Assembly (NCBI GenBank): GCA_964399535.1
Contig: CAYNRE010000070.1
Coordinates: 124,001-188,000, forward strand
Reading direction: 5' to 3'
Length of the DNA stretch: 64,000 nucleotides
Source of the DNA: CAYNRE01 sp964399535
GTDB taxonomy: Bacteria > Planctomycetota > Planctomycetia > Pirellulales > CAYNRE01
Under the pieces are notes generated by a model, which worked only from the letters and a program-made list of their open reading frames with translations, had not been told where the DNA came from and did no database searches. Shown here one piece after another: positions 34,872-43,677 of the stretch (position 1 is the stretch's first letter; every line of letters begins with the position of its first letter). Both the position numbers and the translations under genes were made by a program.

Positions 34872-37800
34872 ATGCCGCTTTGCCCCTACTGCGATCAACG
34901 CTTCGAGGCACCCACGTCGGCGGGGCGATGTCCGCATTGCCAGAGTCTGCTGACGTGGGGGGCCGGGGCCCAAGGCAGCGGCGCCGCGACTAAGCTGCCG
35001 GGCGAATCGGGCCGGCAAGGCGCTTCGCGCCCGGGCGATGCCACGTTGGCCGATTCGGCGCTCGAGGCGATGCGGGCCAACCTGCGCACCTTGGTCAATC
35101 GGCAAGCGAAAGAGGTCGTGGCCACGTTCGTGCCCGCCAAGGTCCGTCCGGCCGGAGGCTCTCCCACGCCGGCGGATCTCGACTTTTCCTTGAACCTGTC
35201 GCCGACCCAAACGCCCGCGAACTTGCCCCCGCAGCCCACTGGGTCGAAGCGACCCACCGTGCCCGACGCGCGAGCGGGCGATGCCACGCTCGAGTTGCCC
35301 CCGGGGGGGCTGCCGCCCGAGGCCATGCCCTCGGCCGAGCCCCCCGGCTCCAAGCGACCGACCGTGTCCGACATTCGGACGGGAGATGCCACGCTAGAGC
35401 TTCCGCCGGGTGGCTTGGGGCCGGCTTACGCCGCCCCGCCGCAATCGCCGTCAGCGCAACGGCCATCATCGCCCACGATCGAGGCCCCCTTCGATTCCCA
35501 CGCGACGCCTCCGGCGATCGAGCCTTCGGCCCGCAGCCGCCCCACGCTGCCCAATCCGGGGGCCGGCGATGCGACGATCGAATACCAAACTCTGGATTTC
35601 GACTCGCTGCCCACCTCGGGCCATTCGGACACCGACGCAACCATCGCCGGAACCTGGGTGCATGGCTCGCCGGGCTCGCCAGACGGCCCCGCGCGGGCCA
35701 GCTCGCTCAGCCCCGACGATTCGGCCCGGCTGACGACGATGTGGACTGCGAGCCTGGGGGGCGATGTAAGTCCGCGCCACACGATCAAAATCGAGACCGC
35801 CTCGGGGGGCGCCGAGTCGTCGCTCGTGATTCGCCCCCGCGTTTTGGCCCAGCCGGGCGAACCGGCTTCCCGGGTCACCGACTACGAGCTGCTCAAACTT
35901 CTGGGCGAAGGAGGTATGGGGGTCGTCTACTCGGCCCGCCAGGCATCGATCGATCGCAGCGTGGCGGTGAAGATGCTCCGCGGCGATTTGGCCGCCGATG
36001 TCGACCAGCGCGAAAAGTTTCTGGCCGAGGCGGTGATCACCGGCGACCTGGATCACCCGAATATCGTTCCCATTTACGAGTTGGGGGCCAACGAATCGGG
36101 AGCGCTGTTTTATTCGATGAAGCGCGTGCAGGGGGTGCCCTGGCTGCGCGTGATTCAGGAAAAGTCGCTTTCCGAGAATCTCGAGATCTTGATGAAGGTG
36201 GCCGACGCCATCGCATTCGCCCATTCGCGGGGAGTGTTGCACCGCGATCTGAAGCCCGACAACGTCATGCTGGGCGATTTCGGCGAAGTGCTGGTGATGG
36301 ACTGGGGCATCGCCATTTCCACTGGCGAATCGCGGCTCGAGGGCACGATTCGCCAAACCAGCTCGATGGGGGGCACCCCAGCTTACATGGCCCCGGAAAT
36401 GGCCACCGGACCGATCGACCGCATCGGCCCCGCCAGCGACGTGTATTTGCTGGGAGCCATCCTCTACGAAATCGTCACCGGCTCGCCGCCGCATACCGGC
36501 CGCGACGTGATGAGCTGCCTCTTCAATGCCGCCACGAATACGATCGTGCCGACGACGGTATCGGGCGAACTGGTCGATATCGCCCGAGTGGCCATGGCCA
36601 CCGATCCGACGCAGCGATACGAAAGCGTCCGCGAATTTCAGGGCGCCATTCGCCGTTACCAGTCGCACCAGGAAAGCGTGGTGCTCACCCACCGCGCGGC
36701 TGCCGACCTGGAGGCCGCGGTCCGTAGCGGCGACTACCAGGACTACGCCCGGGCCAAGTTCGCCCTGGAAGAGGCATTGGCCCTCTGGCCCGAAAACACC
36801 ACGGCCCAAACCGATCTGGTCGGAGTGCGGCTGCGCTATGCCGAGCAGGCCTTCGGCAAAGACGACCTGGACCTGGCGGCCTCGCTTCTGGATGCCGAAC
36901 TGCCGCTGCACCAGGCCCTGTACGGACAGATCGAAGCGGCCCAGCGCGAGCGCGAAGCTCGGCAGAAGCGCTTGACCATGCTGCGGCGGACCGCGGCGGG
37001 GCTGTTGGCGGCCGTGCTTTTGATTGGCACCTTGGCCTATTTCGGAATTCGGGCCCAGCGCGACCGCGCGGTGGCCGCCGAGCAAGATGCCAAGCGGCAG
37101 TTCGTTCGCGCCGAACAGGCCCGCGGCGAGGCGGTAACCAACGCCGCCGTTGCCGAACGAGCCCGGGAAACCGCCACAGAAGAGCGTAACCGCGCCCAGC
37201 GGGCCGAGATTCAGGCCCGCTCCGACCGCGACGCCGCGGTGGCGGCCCGGCAGTCCGAGGCCGACCAGCGCCGGGCCCGCGAGTACCAGGCCTATATCGC
37301 CCAAATCGGCTTGGCCGCCGCCAAGATCGACGAGAACGGCTTCGGCGAGGCGGCCAAGATTCTCTCGGAAACGCAGCCCGGTCTGCGCCACTGGGAGTGG
37401 GGCCGGCTCTGGCACCTTTGCCTGCAAGCCCAGCAAACCATTACCGCGGCCGGGCCGATCGATGCGCTGGCCATTTCGCCCGACGGCCAGCGGCTCCTCA
37501 CCGGCAGTTGGCAGGGATTGGCCCATATCTGGGATCTAGCCACCGGCAAACCGCTGGTGACCGTGCAGCAAGGCGTGCACGTGCATGGCGTTGCCTTCTC
37601 ACCCGACGGCTCCCGCTTCGCCACCGCCTCGAACGACCCGGAGGGTGAGGTCCGGCTTTGGAATGCGGCCACGGGCCAGTTGCTGCAAACCTACTCCGGC
37701 CATACCGACTCGGCCCTGGCGGTCGCCTTTTCGCACGACGGCCGGCGGCTGGTCAGCGCTTCGTACGACAACACCGCCCGGGTTTGGGATGTCGACACGG

Positions 37801-40208
37801 GGAGCCAGCTACTGCTGCTTAGCGGACACTCCTACTGGGTCTGGTCGGCCGAGTTCTCGCCCGACGATCGCCGCATCGTCACCGCCAGCCAGGACGGCAC
37901 CGTGCTCATCTGGTCGGCCGAGAGCGGCACCGCCGGTACACCGTTCCGGGGCCATGACGGCCCAGTTTACTGTGCCCGGTTCGCTCCCGACGGGCAGACC
38001 ATTGCCTCGGGCGGAAACGACAAACAGGTGCTGCTCTGGAATCCCGACCAGGTTCGCCCGTTCGACTACCAGGCCCTGTCGACGGGCCAGGCGCCTCAAG
38101 GACCCACCTACCGGGCCCTGACCGGCCATGCCGCCTCGGTGCGATGCGTGGCCTTCGACGAATCGGGCCAGCGCTTGGCCAGCGGTGGGCACGACAACAG
38201 CGTCAAACTCTGGAATCTGGCCGATGACTCATTGACGGTTACCCTGCGGGGACACGCCGGCTGGGTTCGGGCCTGTGGCTTTACGCCCGATGGCAAACGA
38301 GTGGTGTCGGCCGGCCACGACCAGGTGGCCAAGGTTTGGGATCCGGCCCAGTATGCCGAAGTTCGTCACCTCCGCGGCCACACCGACGGTTTGCTCGATG
38401 GTCAATTCTCGCCCGATGGCAGCCAGGTAGTAACCGTGGGGCGCGACCGCACCGCCCGGCTTTGGGATCTGGGCACCGGGCGGTCGCTTGAAACCTTGGA
38501 CGAAGGCCACGAGTTCCTGGTCACATCGGCCCAATTCTGGCCCGAGGGAAATCGCATCCTGACCGCGGCGGGCGACGACACCACGCGGCTCTGGAACGCC
38601 GAAACCGCCACGGAATTGTGGCGAGCCGAGGCCACCGGCCGCGTGGGGATCGCGGCCCTTTCGCCCGATGCCCTGTGGGTGGCCACCGGCACCGGCGGAA
38701 CCGATCTGGCCCTCTGGCAGGCGAGCGACGGCGAACCGGCGGGCCTGCTCAGCGGCCATCGCTCGCAAGTGACCTCGATCAGCTTTTCGCCCGACAGCGC
38801 GCGGCTGATCAGCGGCGACGCCAAGGGGCATTTGCGCATCTGGGATCGCGCGACGGCCCAGGAACTGAAACGGCTGGAAGGCCACACCGAATCGATCGTC
38901 GCCCTGGCCTGGCTAGCCGGCGATCGGGCGCTATCGGCCAGCGCCGATCGCACGGTGGCGCAGTGGAATCTGGCCACGGGCGAGGAACTCACCGATCGTG
39001 TGCTCCGGCACCCGGCCGGGCTCACGTCGTTGGCCGTTTCGCACGATGCCCAGTGGGCCGTCACCACCTGTGGCGACGACCAGGTGCGCGTATGGCACCT
39101 GGCCGATGCCAAGCTCGAGCGCAGCTACCGGGTCGATGACGCCAAATTCGCCAGCGCCGATTTTTCGCCCGACGGGCAGTGGGTCGTGGCCTTAGGGGGT
39201 GCGGCGGGCCTGCACGCTTGGAACTTCGCCCGCGGAAACGAGGCCGATCCCGGCCCGCTGTCCGCTCCGCGGCTCACCCCCGAGCAATTGGGGGGCGCCA
39301 ACTGGCTGGTGCGATTCGATCCCGCGGGCAATCGGCTGCTGACCGCGGGCGGCTCGGAAACCCAGCTCTGGAGTTGGCCCGATTTGCAGCCCGCTGCCCG
39401 GCTGAATCGCAACGGCGTACTCAGCGGCGTTGTTTTCAGCCCCACCGAGCGGCGTTTGGCTACCTCGAGTTGGGATGCTTCGCTGCGAATTTGGGATCTT
39501 GATACCGGCCGCGCGGAAGCCAAGCTCGTATCGGCCGGCGATGCCTACATCAATCGCCTGGCTATTTCGCCCGAGGGCCGTTGGCTGGTTGCCGCCCGCG
39601 ACGATCACTCGCTCGAGGTCTGGGATTGGCAGACCCGCGAACTGGTCAAGCGCCTCGCCGGCCACACCGGAGCGGTGCGCGATGTGGTGTTTTTCCCAGA
39701 TGGCCGGCGCCTGGCAACGGGCGCGGCCGACCGGACGGTGCGAATCTGGGACCTGGCCAGCGGCGAAACGCTTGAGATCCTCGAGGGCCACGCCTGGGGT
39801 GTGACCAGCGTCGAAGTCTCGCGCGATGGATTGCGGTTGGCCTCGGGAAGCGAGGACAACACGGCCCGTATTTGGACTCTCGACGATTCGGTGCCTACCC
39901 TGGTGCTGGCCGGCCACACGGCGGCAGTAACAGGAGTGGCCTTCTCCCCCGACGGCGCCCGGCTGGTTACGAGCAGCCAGGACAATACGGCCCGGCTCTG
40001 GGATGCCCTGACCGGCCAGGAAGTGTTGACCTTGAGCGGGCACCGGGAAGAACTGACCGGGGTGCGGTTTTCCCCCTCGGGTAGGGAGGTACTTACCATC
40101 AGTAGCGACCAAACGGCTATTGTTTGGCTTTCGGTCGACTGGCGCGCCGACGTGGCGCCCCAACATCCTACCGCGGTCTTGATTGCCCCCGCGTCCACAG
40201 GGCGATAA
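34872..40208 (+). CDS. Ser/Thr protein kinase with 21 WD40 repeats
   Basis: 1778 aa, ATG at 34872 (an ATG at 34836 inside the upstream gene is less likely) with AAGG 7 bases upstream. Order: zinc-ribbon pairs C4xxC7 and C20xxC23; a disordered linker with repeated GDATLELPPGG; a Hanks-type kinase from about residue 337 (LLGEGGMGVVY, VAVKML, HRDLKPDNVML, GTPAYMAPE); a helical segment; one membrane helix near 705-727; a Glu/Arg/Ala coiled coil; then 21 WD40 units from about 860 to the end, enough for three seven-bladed propellers. The activation-loop DFG is DWG (VLVMDWGIA). The sensor array lies on the other side of the membrane from the kinase, as in planctomycete giant kinases. Confidence 0.92.
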   Translation: MPLCPYCDQRFEAPTSAGRCPHCQSLLTWGAGAQGSGAATKLPGESGRQGASRPGDATLADSALEAMRANLRTLVNRQAKEVVATFVPAKVRPAGGSPTPADLDFSLNLSPTQTPANLPPQPTGSKRPTVPDARAGDATLELPPGGLPPEAMPSAEPPGSKRPTVSDIRTGDATLELPPGGLGPAYAAPPQSPSAQRPSSPTIEAPFDSHATPPAIEPSARSRPTLPNPGAGDATIEYQTLDFDSLPTSGHSDTDATIAGTWVHGSPGSPDGPARASSLSPDDSARLTTMWTASLGGDVSPRHTIKIETASGGAESSLVIRPRVLAQPGEPASRVTDYELLKLLGEGGMGVVYSARQASIDRSVAVKMLRGDLAADVDQREKFLAEAVITGDLDHPNIVPIYELGANESGALFYSMKRVQGVPWLRVIQEKSLSENLEILMKVADAIAFAHSRGVLHRDLKPDNVMLGDFGEVLVMDWGIAISTGESRLEGTIRQTSSMGGTPAYMAPEMATGPIDRIGPASDVYLLGAILYEIVTGSPPHTGRDVMSCLFNAATNTIVPTTVSGELVDIARVAMATDPTQRYESVREFQGAIRRYQSHQESVVLTHRAAADLEAAVRSGDYQDYARAKFALEEALALWPENTTAQTDLVGVRLRYAEQAFGKDDLDLAASLLDAELPLHQALYGQIEAAQREREARQKRLTMLRRTAAGLLAAVLLIGTLAYFGIRAQRDRAVAAEQDAKRQFVRAEQARGEAVTNAAVAERARETATEERNRAQRAEIQARSDRDAAVAARQSEADQRRAREYQAYIAQIGLAAAKIDENGFGEAAKILSETQPGLRHWEWGRLWHLCLQAQQTITAAGPIDALAISPDGQRLLTGSWQGLAHIWDLATGKPLVTVQQGVHVHGVAFSPDGSRFATASNDPEGEVRLWNAATGQLLQTYSGHTDSALAVAFSHDGRRLVSASYDNTARVWDVDTGSQLLLLSGHSYWVWSAEFSPDDRRIVTASQDGTVLIWSAESGTAGTPFRGHDGPVYCARFAPDGQTIASGGNDKQVLLWNPDQVRPFDYQALSTGQAPQGPTYRALTGHAASVRCVAFDESGQRLASGGHDNSVKLWNLADDSLTVTLRGHAGWVRACGFTPDGKRVVSAGHDQVAKVWDPAQYAEVRHLRGHTDGLLDGQFSPDGSQVVTVGRDRTARLWDLGTGRSLETLDEGHEFLVTSAQFWPEGNRILTAAGDDTTRLWNAETATELWRAEATGRVGIAALSPDALWVATGTGGTDLALWQASDGEPAGLLSGHRSQVTSISFSPDSARLISGDAKGHLRIWDRATAQELKRLEGHTESIVALAWLAGDRALSASADRTVAQWNLATGEELTDRVLRHPAGLTSLAVSHDAQWAVTTCGDDQVRVWHLADAKLERSYRVDDAKFASADFSPDGQWVVALGGAAGLHAWNFARGNEADPGPLSAPRLTPEQLGGANWLVRFDPAGNRLLTAGGSETQLWSWPDLQPAARLNRNGVLSGVVFSPTERRLATSSWDASLRIWDLDTGRAEAKLVSAGDAYINRLAISPEGRWLVAARDDHSLEVWDWQTRELVKRLAGHTGAVRDVVFFPDGRRLATGAADRTVRIWDLASGETLEILEGHAWGVTSVEVSRDGLRLASGSEDNTARIWTLDDSVPTLVLAGHTAAVTGVAFSPDGARLVTSSQDNTARLWDALTGQEVLTLSGHREELTGVRFSPSGREVLTISSDQTAIVWLSVDWRADVAPQHPTAVLIAPASTGR

Positions 40209-40288
40209 GCGGCTGGGGAGCAGGCCAGCAGTTTCGGCCCTTTTGGAATTGGCATCGACCCACGGGCGGATGCGGCGGAGCACCTGGG

Positions 40289-41389
40289 ATGCATCCTGGA
40301 GACGTATTCGAAGGCCGCTACCGAATCGAATCGGAGCTCGGCCGCGGCGCCTTCGGCATCGTTTACCGCGCAACCGACCTGGAAACCCAGGAAACGCTAG
40401 CCATTAAGGTGCTGCTCCCCTGGGCCAGCAAGGACCAAGAGCTGCGCCATCGCCTGGAGCGCGAAGCCCGTCTCGCCGGCCAGTTGAAAAGCACCCATGC
40501 CATTCGGATCGACCGGGTCGCGCAGTCGCCGCGAGGCCAGGTCTACGTGGTCATGGAGTACCTCGAAGGCCAGGTCCTCAGCCGGGTACTCGACCATCAC
40601 GAAACCTTTCCGCCGGCCCGCGTGGCCGAAATCGCGCGGCAAATTCTCGGCGCCCTGGGCGACGCCCATTCGATCGGCATCGTGCACCGCGACCTGAAAC
40701 CGCAGAACATTTTCCTCTGCCCCGGCCCCCAGGGGTCCGACCTGGTGAAAGTGTTCGATTTCGGCATTGCCAAGGTGATTCAAACCAGCGGACCCGAGGG
40801 GCTGCAGGAAACCACCAAGCTGACCGTGCAAGGGGGCGTGTTGGGCACCCCCGTGTATATGAGTCCCGAGCAGTGCCGGGGCGAAGAGTTAACCCCCGCC
40901 AGCGACCTGTATTCGCTCGGCGTGGTGCTTTACGAAATGCTGACCGGGCGGCCACCGTTCGACGATCCGAATCCGGTGCAGGTGATGATCATGCACAACA
41001 CCCGCACCGTGCCCGCATTGCCGCCAGCCCTGGCGACGTCGGTGCTGGGCCGAGCCGTGATGCGGGCGCTCGAGCGCGACCCTGCCGCGCGATTCGCCAC
41101 CGCCGCCGATTTTGCCGCCGCCTTGGGTGAGGTTTCCCCCTCCCATCCCGCGGCCGAAGTCCGCACCACGGCGGCCGCCGCTCCCCCGGCCGGCACGGGC
41201 AAGCCGTCGGCGACGGCCCCGGAACGAATGCAGAAACCACCCGTCGCGGCCTCGCGCGAAAGCTCAAAGACCAACCCGTTGGGGGCATCGCGTGTCGCCG
41301 GGCCCCCGCTGGCAGTGTTGCTCCGCCGCTACGGGTTCGCCCTGGCGGTGCTGGTCATTGTGATCTGGGCTCTGTTCGAGCTGTTCTGA
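40289..41389 (+). CDS. Membrane-anchored Ser/Thr protein kinase
   Basis: 366 aa, ATG at 40289 with GGAG 8 bases upstream, 80 bases after the WD40 kinase. The Hanks-type kinase domain begins at residue 8 (YRIESELGRGAFGIVYRA, IKVLLPW, HRDLKPQNIFL, FDFGIAKV, GTPVYMSPEQ), with all catalytic residues present including a normal DFG. A disordered Pro/Ala/Thr-rich linker leads to one C-terminal membrane helix (FALAVLVIVIWALFELF) and no extracellular domain. It could be a partner or target of the WD40 kinase with which it seems to share an operon. Activity likely; substrates unknown. Confidence 0.9.
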   Translation: MHPGDVFEGRYRIESELGRGAFGIVYRATDLETQETLAIKVLLPWASKDQELRHRLEREARLAGQLKSTHAIRIDRVAQSPRGQVYVVMEYLEGQVLSRVLDHHETFPPARVAEIARQILGALGDAHSIGIVHRDLKPQNIFLCPGPQGSDLVKVFDFGIAKVIQTSGPEGLQETTKLTVQGGVLGTPVYMSPEQCRGEELTPASDLYSLGVVLYEMLTGRPPFDDPNPVQVMIMHNTRTVPALPPALATSVLGRAVMRALERDPAARFATAADFAAALGEVSPSHPAAEVRTTAAAAPPAGTGKPSATAPERMQKPPVAASRESSKTNPLGASRVAGPPLAVLLRRYGFALAVLVIVIWALFELF

Positions 41390-41532
41390 CCGCCCAGCGA
41401 ACTCTCGAATCGGCGGCCGGGGCCCCAACCGACTTCGCGGCCCGCGTTGGCCGCGGCGCTCACCCGCACGCCGCTAGTGCGTATCGCCTGGCAGAGTCGC
41501 TACCCCCCCTTTCCGCTCGTTTCCAGGGGAAC

Positions 41533-41573
41533 GCTGGCCCACAGGGCCAGCCTCTCCGGGACGAAAATGTCCC
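41533..41573. repeat. Two adjacent short hairpins
   Basis: GCTGGCCC/GGGCCAGC (41533-41551, 3-base loop) is followed by GGGAC/GTCCC (41558-41573). Neither has a T-tract on the plus strand, so a terminator role for the kinase operon is unproven. They fill part of the stretch 41390-41639, where I see no gene. Confidence 0.55.
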
Positions 41574-41639
41574 GATCGGTACTATTCTTATGATTTCCAG
41601 CTTGAGGGCTGGTGTGATCGGCGATAAAAACGACGAATA

Positions 41640-41653
41640 TTCCCGTTCGGTAA
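41640..41653. promoter_or_regulatory. Near-palindromic operator, site 1 of HipBST locus
   Basis: TTCCCGTTCGGTAA fits the palindromic pattern TTnCCGnnCGGnAA. An inverted copy lies at 41712-41725, and a promoter-like pair sits between them, the arrangement expected for binding of a HipB-type repressor dimer. Confidence 0.6.
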
Positions 41654-41662
41654 TTATTTGGC

Positions 41663-41691
41663 TTGCCGACAGCCGATGAGAGGCATAGAGT
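41663..41691 (+). promoter_or_regulatory. Candidate promoter of the HipBST operon
   Basis: TTGCCG at 41663-41668, 17 bases, TAGAGT at 41686-41691. It lies between the two operator-like sites, so binding at either could block it. Consensus match is moderate. Confidence 0.45.
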
Positions 41692-41711
41692 TCTCCGACT
41701 AGCCCTGTTTG

Positions 41712-41725
41712 TTACCGTTCGGGAA
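41712..41725. promoter_or_regulatory. Near-palindromic operator, site 2 of HipBST locus
   Basis: TTACCGTTCGGGAA matches TTnCCGnnCGGnAA and is the near-complement of site 1 at 41640-41653; centres are 72 bases apart. It lies 58 bases before the chosen hipB ATG and 19 before a possible GTG start. Confidence 0.6.
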
Positions 41726-41782
41726 TAAACGACCTCCGATCGGGTGTCGCTGATCGCAGAGCCGAGAACCCCCGCCCCGCCC

Positions 41783-42013
41783 ATGGCTAAAACGCCCCTG
41801 TTGTCGATCGGCCAGTTCGTCCGCCAGCGACGCCGGGCCGGCAACCTTACCCAGCAAGAGCTGGGTGAGCTGGCCGGGGTCGGAACCCGCTTCGTATCGG
41901 AACTGGAGCGCGACAAGCCCACGCTTCGGCTCTGCGTCGTCAACCAGGTGCTGGCCGTCTTCGGCAAAACCCTGGGGGTGGTCGAAGCGCCGCGCGAGGA
42001 GACTACGCCATGA
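41783..42013 (+). CDS. hipB: HipB-like helix-turn-helix antitoxin/repressor
   Basis: 76 aa from the ATG at 41783; a GTG at 41744 would add 13 residues, and neither has a clear ribosome-binding site. The xre-type helix-turn-helix is clear: LTQQELGELAGVGTRFVSELERDKPTLRL (about residues 22-50). The protein ends in an acidic tail, as HipB proteins do. It should bind the paired operators at 41640-41725 and repress its own operon, alone or with HipS/HipT. The stop overlaps the next start (ATGA). Confidence 0.9.
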   Translation: MAKTPLLSIGQFVRQRRRAGNLTQQELGELAGVGTRFVSELERDKPTLRLCVVNQVLAVFGKTLGVVEAPREETTP

Positions 42014-42342
42014 GCACTCGCCAGGCTCTTGTCTGCCTGAGCGGCGAGCGGGTGGGGCTGCTGGTGCAGCGGGGCGCCCAGACCGAGTTCACCTACGACC
42101 CCCAGTGGCTGGCCCGGGCCGATGCCCGGCCGATCTCGCTCACGCTGCCGCTACGGGCCGAGCCCTATCGCTCGCCGGGGCTGCATCCGTATTTCGAGAA
42201 CTTACTGCCCGAGGGTTGGCTGCTGGAACTGGCCACCAAGAAGCTGAAGATCTCGAAGGACGACGCCTTCGGGCTGCTCGTGGCCACCTGCGCCGACTGC
42301 ATTGGCGCCGTCGAAGTGCTGCCCGCCGAGGACGCACCATGA
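42010..42342 (+). CDS. hipS: HipS-like antitoxin (separate HipA N-terminal subdomain)
   Basis: 110 aa, overlapping hipB and hipT by 4 bases at each end (ATGA both times). It matches only the N-terminal subdomain of HipA: GERVGLLVQRG, then the conserved LHPYFENLLPEGWLL and DDAFGLLVATCADCIGAVEVLP. In ordinary HipA this region is fused to the kinase; here it is its own gene, as in the HipBST system, where HipS neutralises the kinase HipT. There is no frameshift: ATGA coupling and the complete HipT N-terminus argue for a designed split. Function in this organism inferred. Confidence 0.88.
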   Translation: MSTRQALVCLSGERVGLLVQRGAQTEFTYDPQWLARADARPISLTLPLRAEPYRSPGLHPYFENLLPEGWLLELATKKLKISKDDAFGLLVATCADCIGAVEVLPAEDAP

Positions 42343-43277
42343 GTGCCGTCTGCCGGGCCTGCCTCATGCCGCTTGAGCCGCCGGCCGAATACCACCCGCG
42401 GTGTTTGCGGCGCTTGTTCGATTCGACCAAAGTGCCCCATCTGGACGTGGCCGTGGGCAAGCTGCACACCGCGGCTCTGGCCATGGTGGGGCACACCTCG
42501 CTCTCGGGAATTCAGAAAAAAATCTCGGTCGGGCTCTCGGCCGATCGGGAAACGCTGCAAGTGGCCTCGGGGGGCGGGCGCTATATTCTCAAACCCCAGA
42601 CCGAGGCCTATCCCTACCTGCCCGAGAACGAGCACCTGACCACGCAACTTGCCCGGCTGCTCAAGATCGAGGTGGCGCCCAACGCCCTGGTGGCGCTGCC
42701 CGACGGGTCTTGGGCCTTCGTGGTGCGGCGGTTCGATCGGCCGGCCCAGGGCAATAAGCTGCTGCAGGAAGATTTTTGCCAACTGGCCGAGCTGGCCCCC
42801 AAGCAGAAGTACGAGGGCTCGGCCGAGCTTTGCGTGCGGCTGCTCAGGCGGTTTGCCAGCGAGCCCCTGGTCGAGATTCAAAAACTGTATCGCCAGTTCC
42901 TCTTGGCCTGGTGGACCGGCAACGGCGACCTGCACCTCAAAAATCTGTCGCTGTTGACCGGCACCGACGGGCTGGTGCGGCTGACGCCGGCCTACGACCT
43001 GGTTTGCACCCGGCTGGTCATCGCCGGCGATCCGCTGGCGCTACCCATCGTGGGCAAGAAAGACCGGCTCGACCGGGCCGACTGGCTGCAGTTCGCCCGA
43101 TACGCCGAGTTGCCCGAACGCCTGGCCCAGCGGCTCTTGGCCGAACCGGCGGCCGCCTTGGACGAGGCTTTACGGCTGGTGGCCGCGAGCCCTCTGCCAG
43201 AAGAAATGCGGCAGGCTTACGCCGGGCTCCTGGCCGAGCGGGCCGCGGTGCTCGCATCGGGCGGCCGAGCCCGATAG
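42339..43277 (+). CDS. hipT: HipT-like serine/threonine kinase toxin
   Basis: 312 aa, starting in the ATGA overlap with hipS. A small CxxC...HxxC motif (C5, C8, H19, C22) opens the protein, then a SLS motif at 54-56 (HTSLSGIQKK) in the position of the autophosphorylated SIS of E. coli HipT. The HipA kinase core follows: YILKP (K85), ENEHL near 97, RRFDR, catalytic NGDLHLKN (N195, D197, K201, N202) and the metal-site YD (D220). HipT kinases inactivate aminoacyl-tRNA synthetases, TrpS in E. coli O127:H6. All key residues are present, so it is probably active; the target here is unknown. Confidence 0.9.
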   Translation: MSAVCRACLMPLEPPAEYHPRCLRRLFDSTKVPHLDVAVGKLHTAALAMVGHTSLSGIQKKISVGLSADRETLQVASGGGRYILKPQTEAYPYLPENEHLTTQLARLLKIEVAPNALVALPDGSWAFVVRRFDRPAQGNKLLQEDFCQLAELAPKQKYEGSAELCVRLLRRFASEPLVEIQKLYRQFLLAWWTGNGDLHLKNLSLLTGTDGLVRLTPAYDLVCTRLVIAGDPLALPIVGKKDRLDRADWLQFARYAELPERLAQRLLAEPAAALDEALRLVAASPLPEEMRQAYAGLLAERAAVLASGGRAR

Positions 43278-43677
43278 CGCGGCCCACCTGGTTTCCGCGC
43301 CGGGAGCCAGACGGCCGATCCCCCCGGCAGCCCGCGAGGCATGCCCTTAGCCGCGCACCCAGCGATAGGCCAGCCAGCAGAGCAGGGGAAACCCAACGAA
43401 TACGGCGGCGTAAGTAAACACCGACGTCCAAACGTAGCGCGGCCAGCGGGCCATAGGCGTCTCGAATTCCCCAAATGCGGAAAGCCAAGTTGCGGCGAGG
43501 GTGCCCCGCCAAGCGACTGCCCACGCAAACCGGCAGCGACCACGCCAGGCAGCGACCACGCGGCCCGCCGGGGGGCCAGCCAAGCGGCCGGGGCCCATTA
43601 TTCGGTGCCGGCCAATGCCGTGCCGGTAAAGGCCTCGAGGAGCGGCTCCGCGCTCCGCTCCAGCACCCCGGCGGCTG
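43278..43677. other. Intergenic region downstream of hipT
   Basis: 400 bases between the convergent hipT and acyl-CoA dehydrogenase genes. Apart from a possible minus-strand membrane peptide at 43347-43454 I see no gene and no clear terminator. Confidence 0.45.
43347..43454 (-). CDS. Possible 35-aa membrane peptide
   Basis: Short frame MARWPRYVWTSVFTY, then a hydrophobic helix (AAVFVGFPLLCWLAYRW) and a basic end. Such composition is typical of small membrane proteins, but there is no clear ribosome-binding site and the frame is open further upstream in GC-rich sequence. It lies downstream of the acyl-CoA dehydrogenase gene on the same strand. Doubtful. Confidence 0.3.
   Translation of the reverse strand: MARWPRYVWTSVFTYAAVFVGFPLLCWLAYRWVRG

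Noticed and set aside
35466..37526. Minus-strand open frame of 686 codons opposite the WD40 kinase.
   Set aside because: Shadow frame; the plus strand carries an unmistakable kinase domain.
42010..43277. A hipA gene broken by a frameshift or stop.
   Set aside because: Both pieces have proper starts with ATGA coupling, and the second begins with its own N-terminal motif, so it is a true two-gene arrangement.
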